Assembly (NCBI GenBank): GCA_905250125.1
Contig: CAJNOL010000399.1
Span: 82,747 to 146,746, forward strand
Direction: 5' to 3'
DNA length: 64,000 nucleotides
Origin: Rotaria sordida
Lineage: Eukaryota > Rotifera > Eurotatoria > Philodinida > Philodinidae
Shown: piece by piece, positions 1-12,265 of the stretch
Layout of the letters: each line of letters starts with the position of its first letter
Position numbering within the stretch: the stretch's first letter is position 1
Notes under the pieces: model-generated
The model's database searches: none
Told to the model about the DNA's origin: nothing
Seen by the model: the letters and a program-made list of their open reading frames with translations, nothing else
Made by a program: the position numbers and the translations under genes

Positions 1-1123
1 AATCAAATATCGAGTGTACATAATTTCACGTGTCATAATTACCATATGACTGAATAAAAATTTTTATTTTATACTTACTGACCGCCTACAAATCATATCA
101 GATTTTATTTTGTGATTTTTTAAATATTGATCTTAAATAAAACTGACTAAGCCGAAGACAAACAAGGTTTCAGTAGTCAAATTTTCGATCTACAATGTTT
201 TTCTTGTAAAATTTATGTATATTTTCTTCGAAAATAACAGACAGTCTAAGTTTAAATCGAAATGTTTGCGGCTCCCTCCTAGGTCCTAGCGACCAGATGA
301 CCAGAAACCAAAGATGTTTCGATATGTATCCGTAGCAACGGGGAAGGGAGACCAAAAATTATCAGCTATGTCATTTTAGCAATGGAAAAAGGTACGTAAA
401 TAACATCAGTATTTAGATCATTCTGGAACTCTGTAGATGCTAACTGGTCTAAATATATCGGATTCTCGTTTTTCATGCAGCAAAAGGATCTTCTTGTACG
501 AGTCAATCAACAGGATCATAATATCTTTGATCTTGTGAAATCAAAATAAGTTGAGAATAGAAAAGTGTGAACAGAATGCATTCTAAATTTAGGCAAAACT
601 CAACACTATATGTCAAAGTTCGTCGAGAGAAAGGATGGTGTGTGCACTGTAGCTTATTGAATGAATAAATCAATATGTATTGTAGGCTAATATGGTAGTT
701 AAACCGACGAAACGAAAAGTAAAAATATTATTTACTGCTTTCTATAGTCTCTATCATATATATATATATTATCATTACGAGGAAAGCAGTTATGTATTGA
801 AGATGTATTTGACACTACAAATAAGTTTTTGCAGCATAATAATGTTAAATGATTCAAATAAATTGGTAGAAAAGTAACTCTAAATGCAAATAGTTTCGAA
901 ATGAGAAAATTTCAAAGTGTACCGATCAACTATAAAACTGATTATAATTTTATTTTACTCATTTAATTGGCATTTTGTTTTTTGAAGAAATTATTTTAAA
1001 ATCTTTGACAAAATATACCATAAGTTTACAAAAGTCACAATTTGTGAGTTCTACATTTTAACACTAGAAGAAACTGCACTGATAAGTTTTTTTCTTTTTT
1101 TTTTTATATATATTTTCGTATTT
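1..1123. other. Non-coding flank, 3' of the GPCR gene
   Basis: I see no supportable gene. Short open frames lack domain signal or splice context. The stretch around 150-345 contains a 'gcggctcc' segment with weak resemblance to the dispersed repeat at 34.65-35.14 kb. The rest is simple AT-rich sequence with a short TA run near 757-770. Confidence 0.5.
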
Positions 1124-2167
1124 TTATTGAAATAAAAGACGTAACTCCTCTCTAAACATGCTTGATGTAGTTAAACAAACAAAAAAAGGTGTTGAACATG
1201 AAAAATATTGAAGACAATCAATAATAAGTTCAGCTAATTGTAGTTGAACTGATTTTGATACTCGATTTTTTTGATGATCACGTATAACTTTATCATGTCT
1301 TTCAACAATTTTAAAAAATTTGTATGGTGCTGTACTAAGTACAAATACAAATGATATACAACCAAGTGCAAATGTTAAATGAAGACGACGATGTTTAGAA
1401 CGAGAACATGTTAATACAACAGTTGTAGATCGATTTGAATCTTGATTTTGTCCTGGTTTTAAATGTATTATTTTTGTTAATGTACTCCAACATGTAGGAC
1501 GTAAATTTAATACTTCTTTTAAAATTCTTGAATTAAAATAAACTATAAGAAAAAATGGTATACAAGTTATAAAAATAACATCAATTAATGATTGTCCATA
1601 AGCCATATACATTGCAAAATGTTTTGCTTCAATTTTAACTGAACATTTAGTTATATTACGTTTATGAGTTGACATTGTATAACCATATAATGAAGATAAA
1701 AATGATATATTTTTTAAAACAATTAATATAAATGCTGTAATTAATAAATAATATAAATAATTTTTTTTACGCCAATGTGAATAATATGTATGATGAACAC
1801 AACATATAAAACGATCAGTTGTTAAACCTAATTGTAAATAAGCTGACATATCCAAAAATGAATAACGAATAAATTTATATAAACGACATGTTTCTGGCGT
1901 TGAATAAATACGTTTTGGTGGTTCCATATAAATTTTCAATAAAACATCAATTATAAATAAATATAATAAAATTAAATCATTTATACATAATAAACGTAGA
2001 CATATTGATGATGTACGTGTTAAACGTTTTTGAAATATTGGTCGACAAAAAACAAGAAAACATAATAAATTACCAACTGTTGCTAGCGGTAAAATAATTA
2101 ATGGAAATATACTATTCGTTATTTGAATAGCATTTTCTAAACGTTTGTTTGGTAATGAAAAGTTCAT
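1124..2167 (-). CDS. Rhodopsin-type (class A) peptide GPCR, orphan
   Basis: A single uninterrupted 347-residue frame with seven hydrophobic segments. TM1 holds GNLLCFLVF (the usual GN), TM2 has INDLILLY, and TM3 ends in TDRF in place of DRY, with an upstream Cys (CRLYKF) that could pair with the ECL2 Cys (NITKCSV). TM6 has STAPYKFFK where CWxP is usual, and TM7 reads STPFFVCL where NPxxY is usual. A basic third loop (SRSKHRRLH) fits G-protein contact. The general shape resembles invertebrate neuropeptide receptors of the FMRFamide/orphan type, but no ligand can be assigned. Intronless structure is common for such expanded receptor families. The start is the first ATG before TM1. The gene runs opposite to the gene at 3.4 kb. 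Confidence 0.85.
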   Translation of the reverse strand: MNFSLPNKRLENAIQITNSIFPLIILPLATVGNLLCFLVFCRPIFQKRLTRTSSICLRLLCINDLILLYLFIIDVLLKIYMEPPKRIYSTPETCRLYKFIRYSFLDMSAYLQLGLTTDRFICCVHHTYYSHWRKKNYLYYLLITAFILIVLKNISFLSSLYGYTMSTHKRNITKCSVKIEAKHFAMYMAYGQSLIDVIFITCIPFFLIVYFNSRILKEVLNLRPTCWSTLTKIIHLKPGQNQDSNRSTTVVLTCSRSKHRRLHLTFALGCISFVFVLSTAPYKFFKIVERHDKVIRDHQKNRVSKSVQLQLAELIIDCLQYFSCSTPFFVCLTTSSMFREELRLLFQ

Positions 2168-3261
2168 TCTTATGTGTGGACTAGTTCTTGGAATAATGCC
2201 ATTATCATTAATGAGAAGAAAAAAATCTAATTCTGATTAGATGTTGAACTTGTTTTTTTTTCTCTCTGCATTCATTTCCTTTATTTGTCAAATAATAAAC
2301 ACAGATCGTAATAATGCATCATACTGTGATTTTGTTGTTCACATTCTAATTAACAAATACATTTCCGAATTACAAAAAAAAAAAAATAGAATGGAAATAT
2401 TCTTGTTAATTTTATATACACATATTGACTAGAATGTTCATTCAAATGAATGTATTTTCTTTTGTAGACATTGGTATGTAATCTTGTTTTCCTCGTTCTC
2501 CTCCTCCTTCTTCTTCTCTTTTGCTTTATAACAAGTACGCTAATATTTGATCGATAAGGAAAAATGAATAGGGGGGCGGATGAACGCGTAAAATAAGGTC
2601 AACATTGATTGATCAAATATATTACCTATATATTAATTGTATCAAAATGATAACGAAAAAAAAAACAAAACAAAATAAAACAAAACAAAAGGGACAATTT
2701 TAATGTTCAAAGTTCATTTTTTGTCTTTTCATCGATTCGTTCAACTAGATCGTTAAGAGAACGAAGAAGCAAAAACATTTTTTTCATATTTATTGATGAC
2801 AATTGCGCGTTCATATATCATTAAAACAAGTTAATCGTGAACACAATAGACAAAAAGAACATCATCTCATCATTTATGACATGTATTCACATTCATAAGT
2901 GATAAATAAATGAACATCGTCAGACAGGCCATTCAGTATGAAGCCATAAAGTCAAACACTAAAAAATTTTTTTTTATGACAATTGATACTAGAGAATATA
3001 AACATTTTATATCAATGTCAATGATGAAAAATGAACAATTATAATATTCCTCTTCTTGCATATCAAAATAAAAAAAAAAGAAAGCAAAGAACCTATCATA
3101 AGTATTAATATGTGCACCTTTTGATATCCTTGATTATTATTCGTTCTACTTCAACGTTTTTGCCGTGTGTGTTGTTCACATTAGTATTCTCATTTTTTTT
3201 TTCGCATTATTCAAAAATGTACATTTGTACAACCTTCATCATATTGAGTCGTATCTATTAG

Positions 3262-3292
<31 letters not shown>

Positions 3293-3380
3293 TTCTATAA
3301 ACAAGATTCATTTTGAATATATACCCGTGAGCTGTACATCGTAGTGGTTAGAATCAACTACTTCGAATATACACATAATC
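2168..3380. other. Divergent intergenic spacer
   Basis: This lies between two divergently transcribed genes, so it should hold both promoters. I see A-rich and T-rich runs, a polypyrimidine patch at about 2493-2525 and an (AT)n microsatellite at 3265-3292. No gene is recognisable. Confidence 0.5.
3265..3292. repeat. (AT)n microsatellite
   Basis: About 14 perfect AT dinucleotides. Similar runs occur at 42827-42848, 44597-44618 and 52651-52670. Confidence 0.95.
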
Positions 3381-6300
3381 ATGTTGAAAAAATATTCATC
3401 ATGCACATCAAATCAATCTTTAACATCTATGAATACAGATATGACCATGATAAGATCAGTAACAATGAAAGGTGATGAACAACAACAACGATGTAAAGAT
3501 TTCGTAATTTAAAAAAGACCTTTAACTATTTTATAATTTATTTAGCAAAAAATCATGAAGAAGTTGAAGGTACTTCACATATACATGTCAATAATGATAT
3601 ACAATCATCATCAGTAAGTGAATAGTCTTTTATTCATGTACATATATGCTTTTTATTCGAATATATCTACTGCTTAATATAAATAGTAAAAAGAATTAAT
3701 ATTCAAACTATACAATCAGCTATGTTTTCAAAATAGAGTTCAGCTTTGTTTTTTCCTATTAGCTTTGTAACTTTATTATGCGTTTGATTTTATTGAAAAA
3801 AAAAATTTCATAATAAAATTCTGTTTGTTAGATATCAATAAGCAGTTCATCTTCAACAATAAATAAACAAACGAAAGTATCTTCAGTTGAAAAATCATCA
3901 AAAGATACATTAACAAAAACGAAATGGAATCCTAAACATAAACATCATCGTCATCATCATCATCATAATTATCGACAGCGAACAAAATGTGTAGGACAAC
4001 AACAAAAAATTCTTTCTCCATCGAAAGTTACAATTAAGAATTCAAAATCTATTCATCAAGATCAACAATTAAGAATTATCCGTCCTAAAGTATCTAATAA
4101 TAATAATTGTACAAATAATACGAATGGTTTAACAAAACTTTCTCATAAAACAACGTTAATCGATAATCAAAAAGTACCTTTAGCTGTCTATCGTGATGTT
4201 AACATTCAACCATCAATCATATCCAAGAGCAATTCTCAGTTAGTCTTATCTGATAAAGATAAAAAAAAAGTAAGTTATTGATTCATTTTCTTTTTTATTT
4301 TATATTACTATTCATTTTTGAATCCAATTATATTCTATAGAAAACCAGTCGAGGAAATATTCCATTAAAAACTATTGAAAATAAGCTCGTATCTCAACGA
4401 GCAGCACCTACAAGTGAAGCTCAAGTTAGTAATTATTCTTCAATGATTTGTACTCAACCTACTCCATGTTGTGTTCAACAAACTGAACGTATCTATATTG
4501 ACGATAGTTGTTGTAATCCATCGACGACAATTACTTGTCCATCAAATCCTTGTGTATGAAAAAGAAAACAGCTATATTATAAAGATTTAACATTTTTTGT
4601 TTTACTTATTTACTTATGCTTTCATAAATCTTTATTTTTCTTTTTTAAAATTTTTATTTTATTCAGGTAATTCAACAATGTGACCCAATGGTTTGTTTTC
4701 CTCAACAACAACAACCACAAGTAATCGTATATACTGATCAAATGCCATCACAAAATTTTATTTGTACATCATCACCTAACAATATTATTCAACAAACATT
4801 ACCACAACAATATGCTTGTGTTGATAATACACCACAAATATGTATTTGTCAGTCATTATCAACAAATTCATCACCACAATCTTTTATATGTGTACCACAA
4901 ACACCATGTCCAACAACATCAAGTATTTTTATTCAACAGCCACCTCAAATGCAAATTATTTCACCTTCACAATCACCAGCTGCACAATGCTTTCAAATAT
5001 GTTCAACTACTCCACAAGCTCTTCAGGCACCACCAACTATTCAAAGTACAAATATTATTTTCTTTTAATTCTTCTGTATTAACAATTAATACTTTTTCTT
5101 TTAGTTTGTACACCAAATGTTACAGGTAAGAAGTAATTAAAAATCTTCTTTTGTTATGATAGTTATTGATTAGAATACTAATACACATATATATGTCTGT
5201 TTTCTAATTGTTTTATTTATTTAACTATAAGTAAAATACATAATTATGTAATATTTTATTTTATTTTCTTGTCTATTTTAGTTAACCCACAAGTTATTTG
5301 TCAACGTCCATGTGATTCCGTCGCTTTACCAGTTCAAAAGCAACAACTAGTTTGTACAAGTACTCCTACTATAACATTAAATCGACCATCTTGTGCAACA
5401 GTATGTTGTGCACCTGCTGCACCCGTAAGTCAGCAATCCTGCGCAACAGTATGTTGTGCACCTGCTGCACCCGTAAGTCAGCCATCCTGCGCAACAGTAT
5501 GTTGTGCCCGTGCTATACCAATACCACAGTCACCACCTGGACCAAGCATGTTTCGTCAAGCTCTTATACAAGTATAAATTTTTATTGACTTAATCAATTT
5601 CATATGAATCTAATGATGTAATTTTAGACTTTATCTAAAAGAACTGGTTTACCGTTACCTGTAGTATGCACCGTTAATGCTCCAGTAGCAGAACAACCAA
5701 TGATTTGTACACCTGCACAACCACCAATGGTTTGCACTACAAGGTAAATTCTTTGTTTTTTTTCTATTGCTAATTGCTATTACCAGTGCCTGCTTAATTA
5801 CGCTTTTGTTGCTTGTCAAAGCACGAAAAAAAAAGAAACTTTTTTCTCTGATATATGGAATGATCTATTTGAAAAGAAAGTTGCTGCTAAGTTATTGCTT
5901 GAAAAAGAAACATTTCATGATTGGTTACTATTCCAAAACAGATATCTCGTGTTTATAGTCCTTTATTAACCAATGCTCCAACACGGTCGGCATCCATGCC
6001 AATCGTACCACTTACTCCAGGTGGCTTACTTCTTCCATTTGAGCCATGTGAACCGTCGCAAGGTATGATACGTGGTCCACTTCCTCGATCAAGTCGTTAC
6101 CCATCAACTCTAACAAATTTTGATGATATTCGACAACAAATGCACCAACGTGCTCAGCTGCTATCTGATTTTCGACGACTAGAGGCGGAGCAAATGGCAT
6201 TATCTCCTACACGTTATCGAAATGTACGAGCCCCATCAGTACCTAGATTCTCATCAAATTTACCACGACCCATTTCTTCATATTCATCAAATTTACCGTT

Positions 6301-6478
6301 ACCACCTTCTACATTCTCATCAAATGTACCATTACAACCACCCATAAACATACCACAAACTTCATATGCAAGAGGAGATATTAGTTCATCTAGTACGAGC
6401 ACAAGTAGATCATCAGCATCATCTACTCGACAACCTACATTTGGTGGTTCCTATGCGCAGCCGTCCTTCGGTGGTTAA
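3381..6478 (+). CDS. Low-complexity His/Gln/Cys/Pro-rich protein, nine exons
   Basis: Family not recognised. Exons that keep frame with GT-AG introns are 3381-3492, 3546-3613, 3832-4269, 4341-4553, 4667-5045, 5105-5125, 5282-5571, 5628-5743 and 5959-6478, giving 718 residues. Exon 3 encodes a His-rich basic stretch (HKHHRHHHHH). Exons 4-8 are rich in Gln, Pro, Thr and regularly spaced ICxP/VCxx cysteines. Exon 7 carries three 16-residue tandem units of the form SCATVCCAPAAPVSQ plus one residue. The C-terminus is Ser/Pro/Arg-rich with SSNLP-type repeats and ends QPSFGG. There is no signal peptide or transmembrane segment. The spaced Cys-Pro-Gln pattern suggests a structural or cross-linked protein, which is inference. 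Exon 6 is a 21-bp microexon. A further 3' exon near 6774 (encoding KPIRPCYPSPACPIM) may exist, but I found no in-frame join to it. Confidence 0.65.
5389..5532 (+). repeat. 48-bp coding tandem repeat, three units
   Basis: Units at 5389-5436, 5437-5484 and 5485-5532 encode SCATVCCAPAAPVSQ plus one residue. The first two units are nearly identical; the third has diverged (ARAIPIPQ). Units 1 and 2 each contain an in-frame GTAAGT at 5425 and 5473. Confidence 0.9.
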
Positions 6479-7001
6479 CATGGTTAATCAATATTATCGG
6501 GACCATCAACTGCCTATCAATCGTTCCAACCCTGAATTTATTGTGAAGGTATTGTATTTAGTTAAGGGAATAAATTATGCTTGACAAGGTCGATCTTGTC
6601 ATCAAGGATGTCTATCTTGAGCAATACATTTTCTTGCTTTGGCTAGCTTGCTGGCTACGCGTTTGTATTTGTTTCTGTCTTCTTCGTTTTTTTTTTTTTA
6701 TTAATGTGTGAATCACAAATTTAATTTTAAAGCATGATCTTCATATGTTCTTCTTTTTTTTTTTCCTTTTCAGAAAACCTATTAGACCATGTTATCCAAG
6801 TCCTGCTTGTCCAATTATGTGAATCTATTTCAAAAAGGATAAACAATTCTTTCAAGCAAAAGAAGATAATCTTTTGTTTAATTTTTCTTTTTTTTTTATA
6901 TTATAATCTTAATAAACATTTGTTTCTATTTCTTCATTTTTTTTTTAAATTTATCTTTTTCTATTTTTCTTTTTTGTTTATTTTAACAAGAATTTGAAAT
7001 T
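6479..7001. other. Convergent 3' spacer
   Basis: The region between the stop of the Cys/Gln-rich gene and the 3' end of the P450 is T-rich. It holds an acceptor-like tract ending at 6773, followed by a short Pro/Cys-encoding stretch to a stop at 6822. That could be an alternative last exon of the upstream gene. Otherwise I see nothing. Confidence 0.4.
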
Positions 7002-8489
7002 CTAAAATGAATCTATTTTACGTTTAAATTTAACCATACATGGTGCTTTAGGTCCAACAACAAGTGTTGAATAATCTGGTTCAGGATGTTCTTGACAAAG
7101 TTCAAAATCAAATTTTCTTAATAATATTGACCATATAGTTTTTACTTGTAAATAAGCAAATCTTTCACCTAAACAACTATGTCGACCACCACCAAATGCT
7201 ATAAAACTAAATTTTTCAATTTGATCTTCAGCATTTTCACCTAAAAATCTTTCTGGATTAAATTCATCAGGATTTTTAAAAACATCAGATATTCGATGTG
7301 CAATTGATGGTGATACAACAGCAATATCACCTTTTGATATAATATATCCATTATATGATATTGATTCCAATACTTTTCTCATTAAAAATACTAATGGAGG
7401 ATATAATCTTAATGTTTCTTTCATAACAGCATGTAATAGATTCATTTCAAATAAGGATTCTAATGATAATTCTCCATGATATTTATTCATTATTTGTTTT
7501 TGTTCATCTAATAATTTCGACATCCATTTTGATTTATATTTTATTAATAATAATCCCATCCAAGTACTCGTAATATTTGAAGTATGTTGTCCAGCAAATA
7601 AAGCTGCTAATAATAATCCAGTTATTTCATCATCGGTTGGTATTGAATCATCTAAATATCGTGCATCAATTAATACTTGTAAAAAATCATCATATTGAAT
7701 TTCTTGATTTATTCGACGTTGTTTAATAATTTTTTCAAATATTTTTGATATTTTAATTCGAGCTAAATTTCGTTTTTTATGTGCATTTGTTGGAGCATTT
7801 GGAAAAAAGAATGATAAATGACTCATACCATCAGATAATTGTTGATATAAATGTGCAAATTCTTGATGAATATTTTCACGAATTTCTTTACCTAATAAAC
7901 ATCGAGAAGCTGTTAAAATGATTAATTCAGAAAATTCTTTTATTAAATCAATTTGTCCTGTTTGAGGCCATTTATTAAACCATTCTTCAGCTTCCATAAC
8001 AATTTTACCAACATGAGCTTTCATATTTATTAAATTTAAACCTTTATTCATAAATTTTAATTGTTGTTGCATTATTTTTGGTGATGCATCATAAACAATA
8101 TTTTTACCAAATACAGGTATTGTAAATATATAAACTTCACGTTGAGATAATTGTGTATCTTTTGCTTCAAAAAATATTTTATGTGCTTGTGGACCAATTA
8201 AAAATACAACAGATCGATGAAATAATCGTATTCGAAATATATCACCTAATGATTTATAACCATCTTGAATAAGTTCAAGTGGACCTTTATTTATAAAATC
8301 ATATTTACGACATAAAATTGATAATAATATAGGAAAACATGGTGGAGCATTTGAAGGTTTAGTATAAGATATGTAATATATTATGATTAATAATAAAAGA
8401 AGTATGACTAAAATAATACTGTTAGTTGTTAATTTTGTAATAGATAATGTAAAGAAATTCAAAATTTCAGATAATAATGTTTGTATCAT
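7002..8489 (-). CDS. CYP51: CYP51-type cytochrome P450 (sterol 14-alpha-demethylase family)
   Basis: An intronless frame of 495 residues, normal for a microsomal P450. Residues about 23-42 form an N-terminal membrane anchor, followed by a Pro-rich hinge (NAPPCFP). Two CYP51 signatures are visible: the B-C loop motif YIFTIPVFGKNIVYD at about 120-134, and AGQHTS in the I helix at 299-304, where most P450s have AGxDTT. The ExxR pair is ETLR at 358-361, and the haem ligand Cys439 sits in FGGGRHSCLG. In the known family the enzyme removes the 14-alpha methyl of lanosterol-type sterols at the ER. The start is the ATG just before the anchor. The missing introns contrast with most neighbouring genes. 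A functionally diverged CYP51 paralogue remains possible. Confidence 0.9.
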   Translation of the reverse strand: MIQTLLSEILNFFTLSITKLTTNSIILVILLLLLIIIYYISYTKPSNAPPCFPILLSILCRKYDFINKGPLELIQDGYKSLGDIFRIRLFHRSVVFLIGPQAHKIFFEAKDTQLSQREVYIFTIPVFGKNIVYDASPKIMQQQLKFMNKGLNLINMKAHVGKIVMEAEEWFNKWPQTGQIDLIKEFSELIILTASRCLLGKEIRENIHQEFAHLYQQLSDGMSHLSFFFPNAPTNAHKKRNLARIKISKIFEKIIKQRRINQEIQYDDFLQVLIDARYLDDSIPTDDEITGLLLAALFAGQHTSNITSTWMGLLLIKYKSKWMSKLLDEQKQIMNKYHGELSLESLFEMNLLHAVMKETLRLYPPLVFLMRKVLESISYNGYIISKGDIAVVSPSIAHRISDVFKNPDEFNPERFLGENAEDQIEKFSFIAFGGGRHSCLGERFAYLQVKTIWSILLRKFDFELCQEHPEPDYSTLVVGPKAPCMVKFKRKIDSF

Positions 8490-8929
8490 GTTGAAATAAA
8501 TTGTAAATTGAATAGTTTTTGATTGTATATGAAAAAAGTAGTTAATACATAATATAGTAATGCAGTTAAACTTCGTTTTTGATGTACTTAGCAGATGAAA
8601 AAACTTCTTTTTGTTCTATTCGTGCACGAAAATACTAAATTAATAACTGTTCTTTTTTTTCTTCTTCTTATCTTTTTTTAATGTGTATTTAAAGTTATTT
8701 GAAACGTTTTCGAGGTTGTATGAGGTCAGACAAAAAAAAACTGGCGTGATCCTAAAGTCAACTCCATATTATATTTATGTTATAAATAGTGGAAGGAAAC
8801 TATGAATAGTTATCGTTAGTTAACGATATACTGTTCACATATATGTTCTTTCATAATGTTGCCATATTCATTTAATATTCTGAATTGAATGAAGATCTAC
8901 TAATGTGATAAGTGTAAAAGATTTGCAAG

Positions 8930-10180
8930 GGAATTTTTCCAAGTTGAAAATCGATTTTGAGCTGAAACCTAGCGAACAACATATGTTTGCATATGTTGAT
9001 TTCAAATATGAATTAGGTTACGAAGCCTTTTAAGGACCGGATTTTTCAGAAAATCTGTTTTCGATGTATCTCGATTGTGAAGCATATCAAGTTGTATGAC
9101 AAAAAATTTTTTTCTCGATTTTTGATCATCGGTTGACTTTGGAAAGTATGCTTGAAAAAAAAGATGAGAGGAGAGATCGTTCATATTTTATACTATTATT
9201 TTACTTTTTGTTTTTAATAGAATCCATATGACCAAAGGTATTCAAGTCTGTAAAAATGCTTGATTAGTTCATTTTCTTAATACTAGAAGTTAACATTCCA
9301 TGTTTGTCGAAAACTTACATTATTTGCTCTATAATTCTATCTCATCTATTTTATCTTTAATAATTTCTTTTTCTTTTTCTAGGTGCTTTCTATATACGTA
9401 CATTCATAAAATCACAAAACAAAACTTTCTCTTCTCTTTTGAACATATCTGTTTACTATTAACTAGCAGGCATGTTTTATTTATCATAATGAGGCAATTC
9501 TAATAACACTAATTTCCTATTTCTATCTTTCAATTTTAGTTTTGTATGAATTGTTCAAGCATTGTCTCCGACCTTTCCAGATTTGATGAACAACAAAAAT
9601 TTGAAAATCAATCTCACTAATATATTTCAATGTGAAGATGATCTTGCTCAACATCTCTTTGACATTATTGCTTTCTTGATCGATAGTATATTTCACTTTT
9701 CATTTGTTATTGTAAGGAATGTCGAATCAATATGAGAACAACAATGAAAAATTGAATTCACTTGAGCTATTGTTTTCGTTGTGAGTCTTCTACTAGGTAA
9801 GAAATCGACACACTGTAAGTTTTGGCACGACAGATGTCTTTCTTTGATTTATTATCCATTAGCAACAATGTCATAGATAAATACACTCTAATGAACATAG
9901 AGGTATGTTACTTTATCATTGGAGTATGACTTCTCGAAAAAGTAACGTTATGTTGCAAGTAAATCAACAAATCCACACTACTTCTATAGAAAACTTAGGA
10001 AATCTAAGGAGTCTGGTTTTGCAGATAAAATGATTGCTGAAAAATTGAAAAGAAAAAATTTTCACTATAGAAAACTGCTTTTCTAAAAATGAGCGATCAC
10101 TGAAACACCTAGCGACCCGTCTCATATTCATATTCGAAATCAGCGTAGATGATGAACTGTTGACTACTAGACTTATTAAA
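8930..10180. mobile_element. Degenerate inverted-repeat element, family R2 (copy a)
   Basis: The left part (about 8980-9080, with gatttcaaatatgaa and ggaccggatttttc) matches the left arm of the R2 element in the SNX14 intron. The segment around 10010-10170 is its inverted counterpart (gatttcgaatatgaa on the minus strand). The edges are eroded and no target duplication is clear. There is no transposase frame. Confidence 0.4.
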
Positions 10181-10578
10181 TATTTGTTAACCAACAATCG
10201 GTCTACAAAAAATGTGTCTTTTGCAATTAGCTTAACTTATTATTTCTGAAAGAAATCTAATATTATTGATCGTATAAGAATGTGATAAAAACTAAACGTA
10301 AAAATTGATATATTCGAAATTAATTTTTTCTTTTTGTGTATTTTATCATTCAGTTATATTTATAATTAGTATTTTGAAAATATTACTTGAAACATTCTGT
10401 TTCAAAATCATTTTCTCTTTTACTGTGCTATAAATATTCATTCAACTTCGGTTAAATTCCAGTATTGAAAATAAGTTTGTACGAAAGTTTTATGAAAATA
10501 CTATTCAATTACAACATAAAAACCTATTGAAACATTCTATATTCATATGTATATCAATTTCTAATCGTCTTTTAAAAC

Positions 10579-11260
10579 TAAAGGATGGTCAAAAAGTTTC
10601 AACCTCTCTTAGTACATAAGTCGACGATATCTATGACAAACCTATATGATGATCATTTGATCGAAATATATCTAAATGATGTAGAAGTTTATCAAATTAA
10701 CATTTTGCATAAATATCAATAATCAAATTTTGTAATGTGTTGACCTTGTTTTTCAAATACTGTTAATCATTTTCTTACATTTTTTTTTTAAACTAAATTT
10801 TTTGTTTGACGTTTTCATATTTAAATCTTGTCGAATGATACCTCACAATTTTTTTTATCGACTATATATATATCATCTATTTGATTTTGAAATAAATACT
10901 GGAGGTTTTTTTAATAAAACTGTCGAATAGATAATTGCAAGTAATTAGCATATTAGAGAATAAATTGAAAATCAGTAAACTTCATAAAATAAGAGTATCA
11001 ATATAGAAGTCTGATACAAAATCTCTGTGAGTAACTAACATCCAATTCTAATAAAAAAAAAATGTAAGATGAACATATTCACTCATGATTAGTAAAATGA
11101 CGATAATATTGTACTACATTTCGAAGTATCTATTTGTCAGATGATAACTCTAATGTTCCTCTATAAAATTACATAGTTCGATAAATTAAAATTATATATT
11201 AGTGTGTCATAGATATCATCAATTTATTGAGAGGAGTCAAAATTTTTCAATCATCCTTTA
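10579..11260. mobile_element. Mariner-like MITE, family R1 (copy a)
   Basis: About 680 bp bounded by TA dinucleotides. The left end (aaggatggtcaaaaagtttc...) recurs as an imperfect inverted repeat of about 55 bp at the right end (...tttttcaatcatcctt), including the shared inner block gatgatatctatgaca. A second copy lies at 19580-20268. Only short open frames remain, so it is non-autonomous. TA flanks suggest the Tc1/mariner superfamily. Confidence 0.8.
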
Positions 11261-12265
11261 GTTTCTGTTTTGTGAGTTCTCAACATATGTGAAATCGTAC
11301 TAGGATTATACTATATAGTATTCAAATAAAAATCCTAAAAGAATTTGGATTCCTATGGATATTGGACTAAGTTATCGAATTTTTAATATGTCTATTTTCG
11401 AATTTTGATCTGAAACTTTGCACATATATAGAGAACTTAACTAGACTAAGTTCCATAAAAAAAATTCAGAAGTTTTGAACAAAGTCTCTTCGACATTTTG
11501 AAACTTTCAAAAAAAATGTATGTTGTATACATTGTCCATATAGAAGGGCCTATATCTTGTAAGTATCGTATCTTGAAGAGACTTTATTTTCACACATAAA
11601 AACAGTCAAGTGAAAAATTCCCATATACAGAAGTTCCAAGCGAGTAGGGAGTAACTCCCAATCTTGAAAAACTTTCGTTTTTTTCCAGCAGAGTTTCAAT
11701 ATTTTATTGTGTTCATCACTTCCCAAAAAAAGCGTTCAACTCCTTCACTTAAAATTCAGTCAATTTTAGCAAAATTCTTTCAATCGACCATTTGAGTCAT
11801 TTTCACTCAAACCTGGTGGCCCGGAACACCCTTTACTCATGTGACAATTTCTATTTATATTGACACTTGAATAAACACCTTCAATCATTCGTCATTTAGG
11901 CTTATCTTCTACTTTTTATTCCATACTGATAAAAAGCTTGCTAATCAGAAATGTAAAAAGAAAAAAAAAAATATTTTCTTTAAGAACGGAAGTGTATTCA
12001 CACAAAATGAAAAACTTTTATTTAATACATTTAGTTGGTTGAGATTAATCGACCAATACAATTAAAGATAGCTACGATCTAGATGATTCATCGCTTTTTT
12101 ATTTGATGTAATTTGTTGTTGTTTTTTCAGTCCTTTCATTCTATGGTCTTGTCATTTTTTTGATACTTACAATATTCATTTGGCCTCTACCATCTGTTAT
12201 TCAACGTCGATTATATTAATCATAAAAAAACATTTGCATATTTCGTTGAAAATTTCTATCAACAA

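Larger units (their letters stand above)
8490..12265. other. Gene-free spacer with transposon relics
   Basis: Upstream of both the P450 (-) and the TOM1-like gene (+). It contains a degenerate inverted-repeat element (about 8930-10180) and a mariner-like MITE (10579-11260). I see no supportable coding sequence. A polypyrimidine-AG tract ending near 12130 may be an acceptor in the TOM1 5' leader. Confidence 0.6.

Noticed and set aside
170..355. Minus-strand 61-codon frame
   Set aside because: No domain, and the segment resembles a dispersed repeat.
3325..3380. Possible tRNA-like segment (tcgtagtggttagaat)
   Set aside because: It resembles an A box, but no convincing B box, cloverleaf or anticodon arm follows.
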